DNA of 64,000 nt, from the IMG/VR virus record IMGVR_UViG_3300025659_000335, positions 23,546-87,545 of that record. One strand, 5' to 3'. The notes beneath the pieces are model-generated. The model was not told where the DNA came from, did no database searches, and was given only the letters and a program-made list of their open reading frames with translations. The stretch is from a virus. Each line of letters begins with the position of its first letter. Position 1 is the first letter of the stretch. Of this stretch, positions 35,437 to 43,040 are shown one piece after another. A program made the translations under genes and the position numbers.

Positions 35437-36029
35437 AAAAAATATTAATTGTAGGTGCTGGTGGAATAGGAAGTTGGCTTGCTGCTAATTTATACGACTT
35501 AATTTGTTGGGAACAATTACCTGACAGTAACGTAGAAATAACTATAGCAGACGATGACCACGTAGAAGCAAAAAATATTTCTTATCAAAATTTTGAAGAC
35601 GAAGATATAATGGACCCTAAAGCAGCAGTATTACATGCTAGATATGGGTTTAAAGCTTTAGAAAAAAGAATTACAGATGAAAGAGATTTATACGGATATG
35701 ATTGTATTGTAAGTGCCGTGGACAACCCAAAGTTCAGGCGGCTCTTATTTGAATATTGTCATGTTTATAGTCGAACCCATTGGATCGATTTAAGATCAGA
35801 AGGTAGAACAATAGCTGCCTTTACTACATCTGAAAAGAATACTTTGGAAAAAATGTTAGATACATTAGGTCCAGAGGATGCGGAAGATGGAAGTTGTCAG
35901 CTACAGTTTGAGCTAGATAATGATATCATCCAACAAGGAAATAAAATTGTGGCTGTGATAGGATCTCAGTATATCCTTAATTGGCATAGATTTGACACTA
36001 GTCCACCCGTATTTTCTTTTAATTTTTAA
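35433..36029 (+). CDS. E1-like/ThiF-family adenylating enzyme
   Basis: It starts at TTG 35433, overlapping the JAMM gene stop as TTGA; the glycine loop follows at once (ILIVGAGGIGS, 4-14), so no later start fits. D40-D-D-H-V-E-A-K-N48 matches the E1 acidic motif, but the usual Arg before Gln is Tyr51 (family N-L-x-R-Q; here N-I-S-Y-Q). DPKAAVL (61-67) supplies the conserved lysine and AVDNPKFRR (95-103) the D-N motif. Cys155 in DGSCQ is the best thioester candidate. At 198 residues it is a minimal adenylation domain. It should adenylate the Gly-Gly end of the small protein. Confidence 0.8.
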   Translation: MKKILIVGAGGIGSWLAANLYDLICWEQLPDSNVEITIADDDHVEAKNISYQNFEDEDIMDPKAAVLHARYGFKALEKRITDERDLYGYDCIVSAVDNPKFRRLLFEYCHVYSRTHWIDLRSEGRTIAAFTTSEKNTLEKMLDTLGPEDAEDGSCQLQFELDNDIIQQGNKIVAVIGSQYILNWHRFDTSPPVFSFNF

Positions 36030-36030
36030 C

Positions 36031-36059
36031 TTGACTAATCAAGTATAATATACTATATT
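36031..36059 (+). promoter_or_regulatory. Promoter for the holin-like gene, with inverted repeat on the -35 box
   Basis: TTGACT, 17 bases, TATATT; start expected near 36066, leaving about 62 bases of leader. ACTTGA-CTAA-TCAAGT (36029-36044) is a perfect inverted repeat lying on the -35 box and could be an operator. Confidence 0.65.
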
Positions 36060-36080
36060 GATTAAGGAAATAACTTCCTA

Positions 36081-36098
36081 CGTTACCTGTAGGTAACG
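36081..36098 (+). promoter_or_regulatory. Leader hairpin before the holin-like gene
   Basis: CGTTACC-TGTA-GGTAACG forms a perfect 7-pair stem 30 bases before the ATG. No T-run follows, so it is not a terminator; it may affect mRNA stability or translation. Confidence 0.5.
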
Positions 36099-36128
36099 AA
36101 CTTATAACATATTGGAAAATAACAAATT

Positions 36129-36404
36129 ATGTTAGACTTTGACTCAATTTATGCGATTGCCGTGGTTGGTATTCCTATTGTTACTAACTATGTAAAAAGC
36201 GCTGTTCCTAAGAGATTGTGGCCTTTAATCCCATTTGCACTTGGCGCATTAGTTGCCGGTATCTGGGGATCAGAACAAGGCGTACAAATGCAAGCGCTGC
36301 TTACTGATGCGTTCTTACTAGGTGGCGGTGGTACTATGCTATATAGTGCTCATAAAGCTGCTACTAATGGCGGAAAGCCTGAAGTTACTAAGAAGAGAAA
36401 GTAA
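36129..36404 (+). CDS. Small membrane protein, holin-like
   Basis: 91 residues with two hydrophobic segments (about 8-24 and 30-47), a third weakly hydrophobic glycine-rich stretch near 60-75, and a basic tail KPEVTKKRK. This is the usual profile of a phage holin, which makes holes in the inner membrane at lysis. It stands alone between its own promoter and terminator, which fits separately timed expression. No endolysin lies next to it, so the call rests on topology and size. Confidence 0.5.
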   Translation: MLDFDSIYAIAVVGIPIVTNYVKSAVPKRLWPLIPFALGALVAGIWGSEQGVQMQALLTDAFLLGGGGTMLYSAHKAATNGGKPEVTKKRK

Positions 36405-36427
36405 AATAAACAACCTATAGGCCCATG

Positions 36428-36458
36428 AAGAGGAGTCAGAAATGGCTCCTCTTTTTTA
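36428..36458 (+). terminator. Rho-independent terminator
   Basis: AGAGGAG pairs with CTCCTCT (36429-36435 with 36446-36452), followed by TTTTT. Closes the holin-like unit before the sigma factor gene. Confidence 0.8.
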
Positions 36459-36481
36459 TATATTAAAATAGAAAGAACTTA

Positions 36482-37297
36482 ATGTCAGCCTTAACGCAAT
36501 ATTTAAACGAAATCAAAAACAATAAAGTTCTGACTAAAGAAGAAGAATTAGAACTTGCAAGAAAAGCACAAGCTGGAAACGAACATGCAAAGAATAAACT
36601 AATCACTGCTAATTTGCGTTTTGTTGTAAGTGTCGCTAAACAGTATCAAGGCCAAGGTATTCAATTAGAAGACTTAATTGGTGAGGGTAATTTAGGACTT
36701 ATGAAAGCGTTAGATAGGTTTGATACATCTAAATCGTTTAAGTTTATTACTTATGCGGTGTGGTGGATTAGACAATCTATTATTAATGCTATTCATGAAA
36801 ATGCAAGACTTATTAGATTACCGGCTAACAAGATCGGCCTAGTTGGTAAGATAAATAAAATCAAAAGTAGTTTAGAACAAACTTTAGGCAGAGACCCATC
36901 TTTTGATGAACTACATCATGAACTACAACAACATGAAATCTTCGATGATATAAATTCATTATTGTTTCACTATGTAGACATTGATAAGAAAACAGAAGAA
37001 GGAACAAACATCCATGAAATAATTCCTAGCTCAGATGACCCTCCTAGCACAGATGTTGAGCGTGAATATTTAACGGATGATATTCTAGATATTTTAAAAG
37101 ATTTTACCGAACGTGAACAGCAGATAATTAAAATGTACTTTGGTATCGGAGAGATACGTAATTATACATTAGAAGAAGTCGGTGATGATTTTGGATTAAC
37201 TAGAGAACGTATAAGACAAATTAAAAAACAAGTAATTGAAAAGTTGCAGATGAATCATCGCAAAACTAAATTACAAATACATATGCAAGAAGATTAA
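36482..37297 (+). CDS. RNA polymerase sigma-70 family sigma factor
   Basis: A 271-residue sigma factor with regions 1.2 to 4. LTQYLNEIKNNKVLTKEEEL (4-23) is region 1.2; NLRFVVSVAKQYQGQGIQLEDLIGEGNLG (about 43-71) is region 2.1-2.2; TYAVWWIRQSII near 90-101 is the melting/-10 helix of 2.3-2.4; TREREQQIIKMYFGI-type region 4.1 starts near 204; LTRERIRQIKKQVIEKL near 238-254 is the region 4.2 helix-turn-helix for the -35 box. It lacks the acidic region 1.1 of primary sigma factors. It could direct host polymerase to the TTGACA/TATATT promoters. Sits directly before the DNA polymerase gene. Confidence 0.9.
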   Translation: MSALTQYLNEIKNNKVLTKEEELELARKAQAGNEHAKNKLITANLRFVVSVAKQYQGQGIQLEDLIGEGNLGLMKALDRFDTSKSFKFITYAVWWIRQSIINAIHENARLIRLPANKIGLVGKINKIKSSLEQTLGRDPSFDELHHELQQHEIFDDINSLLFHYVDIDKKTEEGTNIHEIIPSSDDPPSTDVEREYLTDDILDILKDFTEREQQIIKMYFGIGEIRNYTLEEVGDDFGLTRERIRQIKKQVIEKLQMNHRKTKLQIHMQED

Positions 37298-38551
37298 ATG
37301 TTTATTTCAAAACCAGAAGATGTGCCAATAGTAGAGAGGTTTATAAAAACTAGAGGTATAATCGGGTATGATGTAGAAACTAATGGACTAGATCCTCATA
37401 CGAATGAAGTACTTCTAATACAAATAGGCACCGAGCATACTCAGTATGTACTAGATGTTGCGAGACTTGGTACTAGTATATTTCCTGTTCTAGAATTACT
37501 AGCAAAGCCTGATACTGCTAAAGTAGCACACAACTCTAAGTTTGACTATGTTATGACCAGGGCTAATTTTGACATTGATCTTTTAAATATGAAAGACACA
37601 TTATTAGCAGATTACTTGTTGACACAGGGTAAAAACATACCAAAACATAGTTTTGACGCAGTAGTAGATAAATATCTTGGAGAGACTGTCTCTAAGGATT
37701 TACAGAAAAGCTTCGTAGGTATGAAGTTTGGTGATCAATTTTCAGAGGAACAAATTAAGTATGCTGGTGATGACGTTAAATACTTATTACCGCTGCATAC
37801 TAAATTGGACAAGTTTATCAGACAAAGAGATATGAGTAAACTAGCCCATTTAGAAAATTCTACTGTGCGGGCTACGGCTGAGTTAGAATTGAATGGTATA
37901 CACTTAGATAGAAAAAGATGGCTTGCCTTAAAAGATATAGCATTAAAGGCCGCTATTGATTTAAAGGTTGAGCTGGATGAAGCGTTCGCTCCACACTGCT
38001 CAGTAGATCTTTTTGGGTCACCTACGGTAAATTATGATTCTCCTAAACAAATGTTGGAATTATTGCCTAAGATATGTAATGTAACATTAACCTCTACTAA
38101 TAAACAAGAACTTGAAAAACAAAATCATGCAGTAATTAAACTATTACTAGAGTACAGAAAACGAAAGAAATTAGTTACTACATACGGACAGGAATTTCTA
38201 GATAATAATGTAAACTCTGTAACAGGTAGAGTTCATTCTAGTTTCTGGCAATTAGGTAACACAGACTCTGGTAGATATGCCAGTACCAAACCTAATATGC
38301 AGAATATACCAGCAGGTGCTGTATATCGTGCTGCTTTTACAGCACAAGATCTAGACTATAGAATAGTCGCAGCGGACTTCGCAAATCAGGAACTTAGACT
38401 ACTAGCTCATATGAGTGAAGAAGATAAGTTTATTGAATGTTTGAGAACTGGAAAAGATTTGCATGCCTACTGTGCCGCTATCCTGTTCAATAGAAACTAT
38501 GATAGTATTACTAAAGAAGAGCGTGATGCCGCTAAAGCCATCAATTTCGGT
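37298..38551 (+). CDS. polA: Family A DNA polymerase, exon 1 (3'-5' exonuclease and part of polymerase domain)
   Basis: 418 codons. YDVETNGLDP (24-33) is Exo I; AHNSKFDYV near 76-84 is Exo II; YAGDDVKYLLPL near 158-169 is Exo III. ADFANQELRLLAHM near 356-369 is polymerase motif A. The exon stops inside motif B: R-x3-K-x2-N-F-G ends at 38551, after which only M-N-N-E and a stop follow in frame. Joined to 39094-39597 it gives a 585-residue polymerase without a 5'-3' exonuclease domain, the usual phage form. Confidence 0.9.
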
Positions 38552-39093
38552 ATGAATAATGAATAAAATAAATAATGCCGAAAACAAACTCGCCAAATTC
38601 GGGGAAACCTCAGCACATAATGGTGGTGGCAATCCCGAGCTAAGCCTGAAGAAGCAGGAAAGTGTAGAGACTAGACGACGAGTATGTAAAAAGTGTGACA
38701 ATGTACTTCCAAAACGTAGACAAAAATTCTGTTCAGATAAATGTAGAAACGCATTTAACTCTCACGCGTGGAGAATTAAAAAAGGTTTAATTAAAAAACC
38801 ATATAGTGGTTCTGGTGGTAATCAATCAGGAAAAGATAACCACATGTATAAAAACGGAATAAGAAATTTTAGTTTACGGGCTTTTGAATATTATGGTAAA
38901 ACTTGTAATCGATGTGAGTCAGAAAAAAATATCCTGACTCATCATAAAGATCATAATCGACAAAATAATAATATAGAAAATTTAGAAGTTCTATGTAAGA
39001 AATGTCATCAAAAACACCATTGCACACGAGACCAAGTAACAGGTCGTTACATAAAGGGATAGTCCGGGCCTCTGGTAAACCAGAGGGTTCCTG
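38552..39093 (+). other. Group I self-splicing intron in the DNA polymerase gene
   Basis: The conserved core is readable: P near 38594-38609 (ATTCGGGGAAACC), Q at 38628-38646 (AATCCCGAGC), R at 38661-38677 (GTGTAGAGACTAGACG), S at 39053-39066 (AAGGGATAGTCC), and a P9 hairpin at 39070-39086. P1: exon end TTTCGGT (38545-38551) pairs fully with GCCGAAA (38577-38583), with a U-G pair at the splice site. P10: AATAAT (38571-38576) pairs with the start of exon 2, GTTATT (39094-39099). The intron ends in G (39093). Splicing restores N-F-G-V-I-Y-G-M-G across motif B. Length 542 bases; contains an HNH ORF. Confidence 0.92.
38559..39062 (+). CDS. HNH homing endonuclease in the intron
   Basis: 167 residues. 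CKKC (43-46) and CSDKC near 58-62 form a zinc finger for DNA contact; CNRC near 117-120, THHKDHN near 127-133, then LEVLCKKCHQKHH form the HNH nuclease. The only in-frame ATG is at 38559, so the reading frame crosses the P, Q and R elements, and its stop TAG lies within the S element. The enzyme should cut intron-less copies of the polymerase gene and spread the intron. Translation must precede or escape splicing, or begin further in from a non-ATG codon. Confidence 0.85.
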   Translation: MNKINNAENKLAKFGETSAHNGGGNPELSLKKQESVETRRRVCKKCDNVLPKRRQKFCSDKCRNAFNSHAWRIKKGLIKKPYSGSGGNQSGKDNHMYKNGIRNFSLRAFEYYGKTCNRCESEKNILTHHKDHNRQNNNIENLEVLCKKCHQKHHCTRDQVTGRYIKG

Positions 39094-39597
39094 GTTATTT
39101 ACGGAATGGGTGCTAAGAGATTATCAGCTGTTCTAAAAATTTCAATACCTGAAGCATCTGGCTTATTAAGATCTTACTTCTTAACCTTCCCTAAAATCGC
39201 TAAACTAATTAAAGATTTTACCGACAGTGCAGAAGATTTAAGATACGCATTTAGCCCGCTTGATGGTAGACGAAGAGATTTAAGTTCAATGGATTTTGAT
39301 AATCCAAAACATCATAGCCATGCTATGAACATTGCTAAAAACTTACCATTCCAGGGTACTGGTTCTAGTGTTACTAAACGAGCTTTATGGAAAACGAGTG
39401 AATCAATTAGAGATAACAAATATGATGCTATGATAATCAACGCAGTTCACGACGAAATTTTATTAGAAGTACATAAGGATGAAGTTGATGAAGTCGCGGG
39501 CATGTTATCATTAGAAATGATAAAAGCGTTTAATCATTATGCTCCGTCAGTGCCTATGGAAGTAGAACCTGTGATCGGAGACTGTTGGATTCACTAA
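39094..39597 (+). CDS. polA: Family A DNA polymerase, exon 2
   Basis: 167 residues. It opens V-I-Y-G-M-G-A-K-R-L, finishing motif B of the fingers helix, continues through the palm and holds motif C, INAVHDEILLEV near 123-134 (His-Asp-Glu), with the second catalytic aspartate. Read alone it would start at ATG 39106, but no Shine-Dalgarno site precedes that codon and the fragment would lack half the active site. Expression depends on splicing. Confidence 0.9.
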   Translation, partial: VIYGMGAKRLSAVLKISIPEASGLLRSYFLTFPKIAKLIKDFTDSAEDLRYAFSPLDGRRRDLSSMDFDNPKHHSHAMNIAKNLPFQGTGSSVTKRALWKTSESIRDNKYDAMIINAVHDEILLEVHKDEVDEVAGMLSLEMIKAFNHYAPSVPMEVEPVIGDCWIH

Positions 39598-39871
39598 GTC
39601 ATTTTGAGGATATGCAGAAAAAGCTATACAGCTTAGCGAAGAAGAAAAACCACGACTACGGCTCAGCCAATATTGAGATACTTGGAGAGAAGGGCTGTTT
39701 TGTTAGAATGTCTGATAAATAAATAGACTAAAACAACTAATGTGGGATAATCAAGAAGCTGAAGTAAGCGATGAAAGCATAGACGACTCATTAGCAGACC
39801 TCGCTAATTACGCAATAATAACTTTACTGTTGCGTAAAGACAGGTGGGGAAAAGACGACACTTTTAAATAA
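39585..39871 (+). pseudogene. DUF1599-like nucleotide-metabolism gene with a frameshift
   Basis: Starting at TTG 39585 (or ATG 39612), the frame reads DMQKKLYSLAKKKNHDYGSANI and on to F-V-R-M-S-D-K, then stops at TAA 39720-39722. One base back (-1 at 39719) it continues I-N-R-L-K-Q-L-M-W to S-L-A-D-L-A-N-Y-A-I-I and ends at 39871. Joined, S-D-K-I-N-R-L and the later D-L-x-N-Y-A match the family DUF1599 (nucleotide modification associated domain 1). There is no canonical slippery site, so mutation or sequencing error is more likely than programmed frameshifting. It overlaps the polymerase end. Confidence 0.6.
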
Positions 39872-39873
39872 AG

Positions 39874-39907
39874 AAAAAGAGAGACACATTTGTGCCTCTC
39901 TTTTTTT
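39874..39907 (+). terminator. Bidirectional terminator between convergent operons
   Basis: AAAAAGAGAGACACA pairs with TGTGCCTCTCTTTTT with one mismatch. The stem is flanked by A-runs on the left and T-runs on the right, so it can stop the rightward replication transcript and the leftward virion transcript ending at 39933. Confidence 0.8.
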
Positions 39908-39932
39908 AGCCTAAAATTTAAATCTCTAACTA

Positions 39933-40541
39933 CTAAAGTTTAATAGGTACAACTCTTGATGCACGTAAGCCAGCATTCTCTAAAAGAATAGTCTGGTTCG
40001 CGGCAACACTAAACTGGTGATTTTGGATATAACACTCTTCCAAGTAGAAACCACCCCATGATTCATTCTCTTTATCATGTATAACAAATCCTAAACCTAA
40101 CGGCTTATTGAAGAACGATGATGCTAGGTTAATGAAGAACTCTTCGCCTAATTCAGGGTCAGACGCATCAAAGTCTGCACCGGGCATATCATCTGGATTT
40201 GTAATTGCATCATACTCTGTAGTACCAAGATTCTCGTAAAGAGCCCTTAATAACGACTTACCATCAAATAGAACTCTAGTAAGCCCGGCTTGTACGAAAG
40301 TACGCCCTGGAATAAAGTATGGTGCGCGAGATCCAATTTCAAATAACTGCTGTAGCTGTTTATTCTGAGTTACTGTAGCATTTTCCACTAATCCAATAGG
40401 GATTAAATTTTCAATATTTTCAGGTAACTCGCTAGGACCAGCTAATACAACGCAAGACTCAGAAGATACAAAATTATCGATAGCACCAATATCTTGTACA
40501 TGTCCAACGCTAAAATCCCAATCAGCTTTTGTTCTTGACAT
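39933..40541 (-). CDS. Tail tube protein
   Basis: 202 residues. The segment VENATVTQNKQLQQLFEIGS (52-71) followed by YFIPGRTFVQAGLTRVLFDG is characteristic of myovirus tail tube proteins with the T4 gp19/Hcp-like fold. It lies directly downstream of the sheath gene, as in most contractile phages, and has a strong ribosome site (GGGAGGG). It would form the inner tube through which DNA passes. Last gene of the leftward virion block. Confidence 0.8.
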   Translation of the reverse strand: MSRTKADWDFSVGHVQDIGAIDNFVSSESCVVLAGPSELPENIENLIPIGLVENATVTQNKQLQQLFEIGSRAPYFIPGRTFVQAGLTRVLFDGKSLLRALYENLGTTEYDAITNPDDMPGADFDASDPELGEEFFINLASSFFNKPLGLGFVIHDKENESWGGFYLEECYIQNHQFSVAANQTILLENAGLRASRVVPIKL

Positions 40542-40553
40542 AAATTACCCTCC

Positions 40554-42191
40554 CTAGAATAACAACTGGATTTTAATGTAATTGGCAGGATATTTTACCT
40601 GCACTTCAATTTCGACCAAAATTGAATCCGGACCTATAGGATCTTGTAATACATTAAGAACCTTAAAATCGTTTACATGACCTTCTCTTACTAAATATCT
40701 GCCCTGACCATTTAAGATTGTAGTTAACATTCTTAAGAAATTAGGGGTAATTGCATATTTACCAATATAAGATCTTAATCCAGCACGTAAGAATTTAGAT
40801 ACAAAGTCTAATGCCTTTGTAACACTTAGCTCCCTCTTGGCCACACTGCTAATGTCTGTTGACATCTGGTGTCTGGAGCTTATAGCCGAGTTCGGCGTAG
40901 GTTGTGTCATAATATAAGTACCACCTTCACCCATGGTATTCAGATGTGCTTCAGAGAAGTAATCTTGAGAACCATAAGTTTTAGAGATACCTGCACTAGC
41001 CACGTTTGTTAGCGGAGCAGAAGGTGCTTGTCCAGCAACTTGCCCAGCAACCACAGCACAATAGTAATATCCAGGTACAGGAACATAACAGGAGAGTGAG
41101 TGAATACCGTTATGTAACATTGTAGTTACCATAGCAGCAGTAATATAATCTCCTGTCCAGTATTTTGTACCATCAGTTAAAGTCATATCAGTAGCTAATT
41201 TTGCTTTAGCTCCATAAGTACTAAAAGAAAGATTGACAAAGTCGCTAAAACTATTCTCAATCCAAGTAGGATCAACAGTTAAAATGTGTCTAGTTTCAAG
41301 AACATATGCAACATCAGGGTGTACAGAGAAAATTCTCTTACTACCGATGGCGAAATTCTGTGCTTTAATTTCATTAGCAATAGTGGCTTTTTCAGCACTA
41401 GTTGTCATATAGTCAGAGTTACCAATTTCTTTGTTAACAATTCCTATACGTTCGTGCTTGTTTGTAGCCAATGACTGAGCCTCTACATGAGTTTTTAATG
41501 TAGTTGCTAAATTATTTGCACTTTCCATAATCGCAATAGCATAGATTTCATGCGGCTCTAATTCATCAAGTCCTGCGCTATAGTCGTCACTAGCAAATCC
41601 ACTGACGGCAAAGGCATTGATAGAAGTACCAGCATTAATTTGTGCTAAGTATGTTCCATAAGCTAAGGGGTTCCAACTAACAATTTCCCCAAGCTTTGTT
41701 CTAATGTCTGAAACTCTTTCGACATTCTGAATTTTTGTTAAATCAGTTTTTTGAGATCTATACCCAACTTTAATTTTAGCTGACGGTATTACCCAATCAG
41801 TAGCATCACCTGTTAATTCAGAAGGCAGCGCTAGACCAGAAGTGATAGTAACAGTGTCAGTAGCAAAAGAAACTGTTACATAATCATTACTTTGGTCAAA
41901 GTGGTATAAAGTCCCCGCATGAACTCCAGATGTTACGTAAGCATCAACAATAACTAATGCGTCATCGTTATCGCTGATATTGTAATAATCTGAGTTATAA
42001 CCTGATAATTGAATCTCCATAGTACCATCACCAGCACTATATTCAACACTCCATTCAGAACTATCTAACGTTGGATCCTGCCAATAATAAGCAGCCCCTA
42101 AGAGACAAGTCTCTAAATCTGGAGCAGTAAGAACAGGTGTAACAGAAGTCTCAATTTGAGATATTTCAACTCCTGGTTTGACGTACGCCAT
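40554..42191 (-). CDS. Contractile tail sheath protein
   Basis: A 545-residue protein opening MAYVKPGVEISQIETS, the typical first strand of phage sheath proteins that links to neighbouring subunits. The centre (about 150-400) has the alpha/beta sheath domain, and the C-terminal part (FVSKFLRAGLRSYIGKYAIT near 467-486, then GQGRYLVREGHVNDF) matches the conserved sheath C-terminal domain. GGAGG precedes the ATG by 8 bases, in keeping with high expression. It establishes contractile-tail morphology. Confidence 0.9.
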   Translation of the reverse strand: MAYVKPGVEISQIETSVTPVLTAPDLETCLLGAAYYWQDPTLDSSEWSVEYSAGDGTMEIQLSGYNSDYYNISDNDDALVIVDAYVTSGVHAGTLYHFDQSNDYVTVSFATDTVTITSGLALPSELTGDATDWVIPSAKIKVGYRSQKTDLTKIQNVERVSDIRTKLGEIVSWNPLAYGTYLAQINAGTSINAFAVSGFASDDYSAGLDELEPHEIYAIAIMESANNLATTLKTHVEAQSLATNKHERIGIVNKEIGNSDYMTTSAEKATIANEIKAQNFAIGSKRIFSVHPDVAYVLETRHILTVDPTWIENSFSDFVNLSFSTYGAKAKLATDMTLTDGTKYWTGDYITAAMVTTMLHNGIHSLSCYVPVPGYYYCAVVAGQVAGQAPSAPLTNVASAGISKTYGSQDYFSEAHLNTMGEGGTYIMTQPTPNSAISSRHQMSTDISSVAKRELSVTKALDFVSKFLRAGLRSYIGKYAITPNFLRMLTTILNGQGRYLVREGHVNDFKVLNVLQDPIGPDSILVEIEVQVKYPANYIKIQLLF

Positions 42192-42248
42192 ATAGGATCC
42201 TCCAAAGTTTAATCAATTTAATTCCTGTTTTACAACAGAAGCACCCGA

Positions 42249-43040
42249 CTAATAATATAAATTATTATTAATTTGTTTTTTCTTTTTTAAGGCTTTTGAT
42301 GTTCCTTTTACAGCCTCAAACCCTAATCTTCCAATCATTGCTGTTTGGGCTAGCCCTGGAGCTAAAGTCCAAGCAGCAGTTTCTTTAATTCCATGGCCAG
42401 CGCGGCTGCCCAAAGATTTTGCTGTACCATCAGCTTTTTTGCCAGGTATTAACTCCACAGCTCCAAAAGCTGGACCACTTGAGAGAACTGCTCCAGTTCT
42501 TGTGACTGGACCTCTTTTTACTAACGCCTTGCCTTCATTTGTAAATCCAGTTACCTCTTTTTTAACTCCAAAAAGACGACTTTTATAAAATCGTTTATCA
42601 CCTTTAATCATAGTAGTATCTATTTTTTTTGTTTTCCAGAACTTTAATCCACTCAATCCTTTAGAAAAAGAAGGCATTTGCAATCCAGTAACTTTAGATC
42701 TCTGTAAAGGTCTTGACGCTGTACCTGTCTGTGTCCAAAGATTTCTAGCATAAGCCCTTGGACTCCTTAAAGCAGTTTCCATATTAAAGCCAAGCTCACC
42801 AACACCACGTCTTAAAAACCCGTGTCGTGTTTTACTTGAAGGATTCTTAGCAAGACCTTTAGCCATAGTATAACTAGAAGTTCTCATCTTCTTCCGCACA
42901 GGTCTTCCACCAAAGCGCCTCATAGCTTTTGCACTACGTAAAGCGTAAGGTAAAATCTTAGAGCCCGCTCTAGCTAAGAGTCCCCAAAAGGCATCCTTTT
43001 CAAAATCAGCTTGCTTTTCAAACCCTAAGTCTTTTAACAC
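42249..43040 (-). CDS. Basic protein of unknown function, probably virion-associated
   Basis: 263 residues, strongly basic throughout (many R-R and K-K-K runs), starting with GFEKQADFEKDAFWGLLARA (6-25), which carries the E-K-x-A motif recurring in other virion proteins of this phage. A hydrophobic stretch lies near 220-240. The charge suggests DNA or RNA binding, perhaps inside the capsid or as an injected protein. No family recognised. Confidence 0.5.
   Translation of the reverse strand: MLKDLGFEKQADFEKDAFWGLLARAGSKILPYALRSAKAMRRFGGRPVRKKMRTSSYTMAKGLAKNPSSKTRHGFLRRGVGELGFNMETALRSPRAYARNLWTQTGTASRPLQRSKVTGLQMPSFSKGLSGLKFWKTKKIDTTMIKGDKRFYKSRLFGVKKEVTGFTNEGKALVKRGPVTRTGAVLSSGPAFGAVELIPGKKADGTAKSLGSRAGHGIKETAAWTLAPGLAQTAMIGRLGFEAVKGTSKALKKKKQINNNLYY

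Noticed and set aside
39106-39597. Polymerase exon 2 as an independent gene from ATG 39106
   Set aside because: It would hold only the end of the polymerase; intron pairing shows it joins exon 1 in frame.
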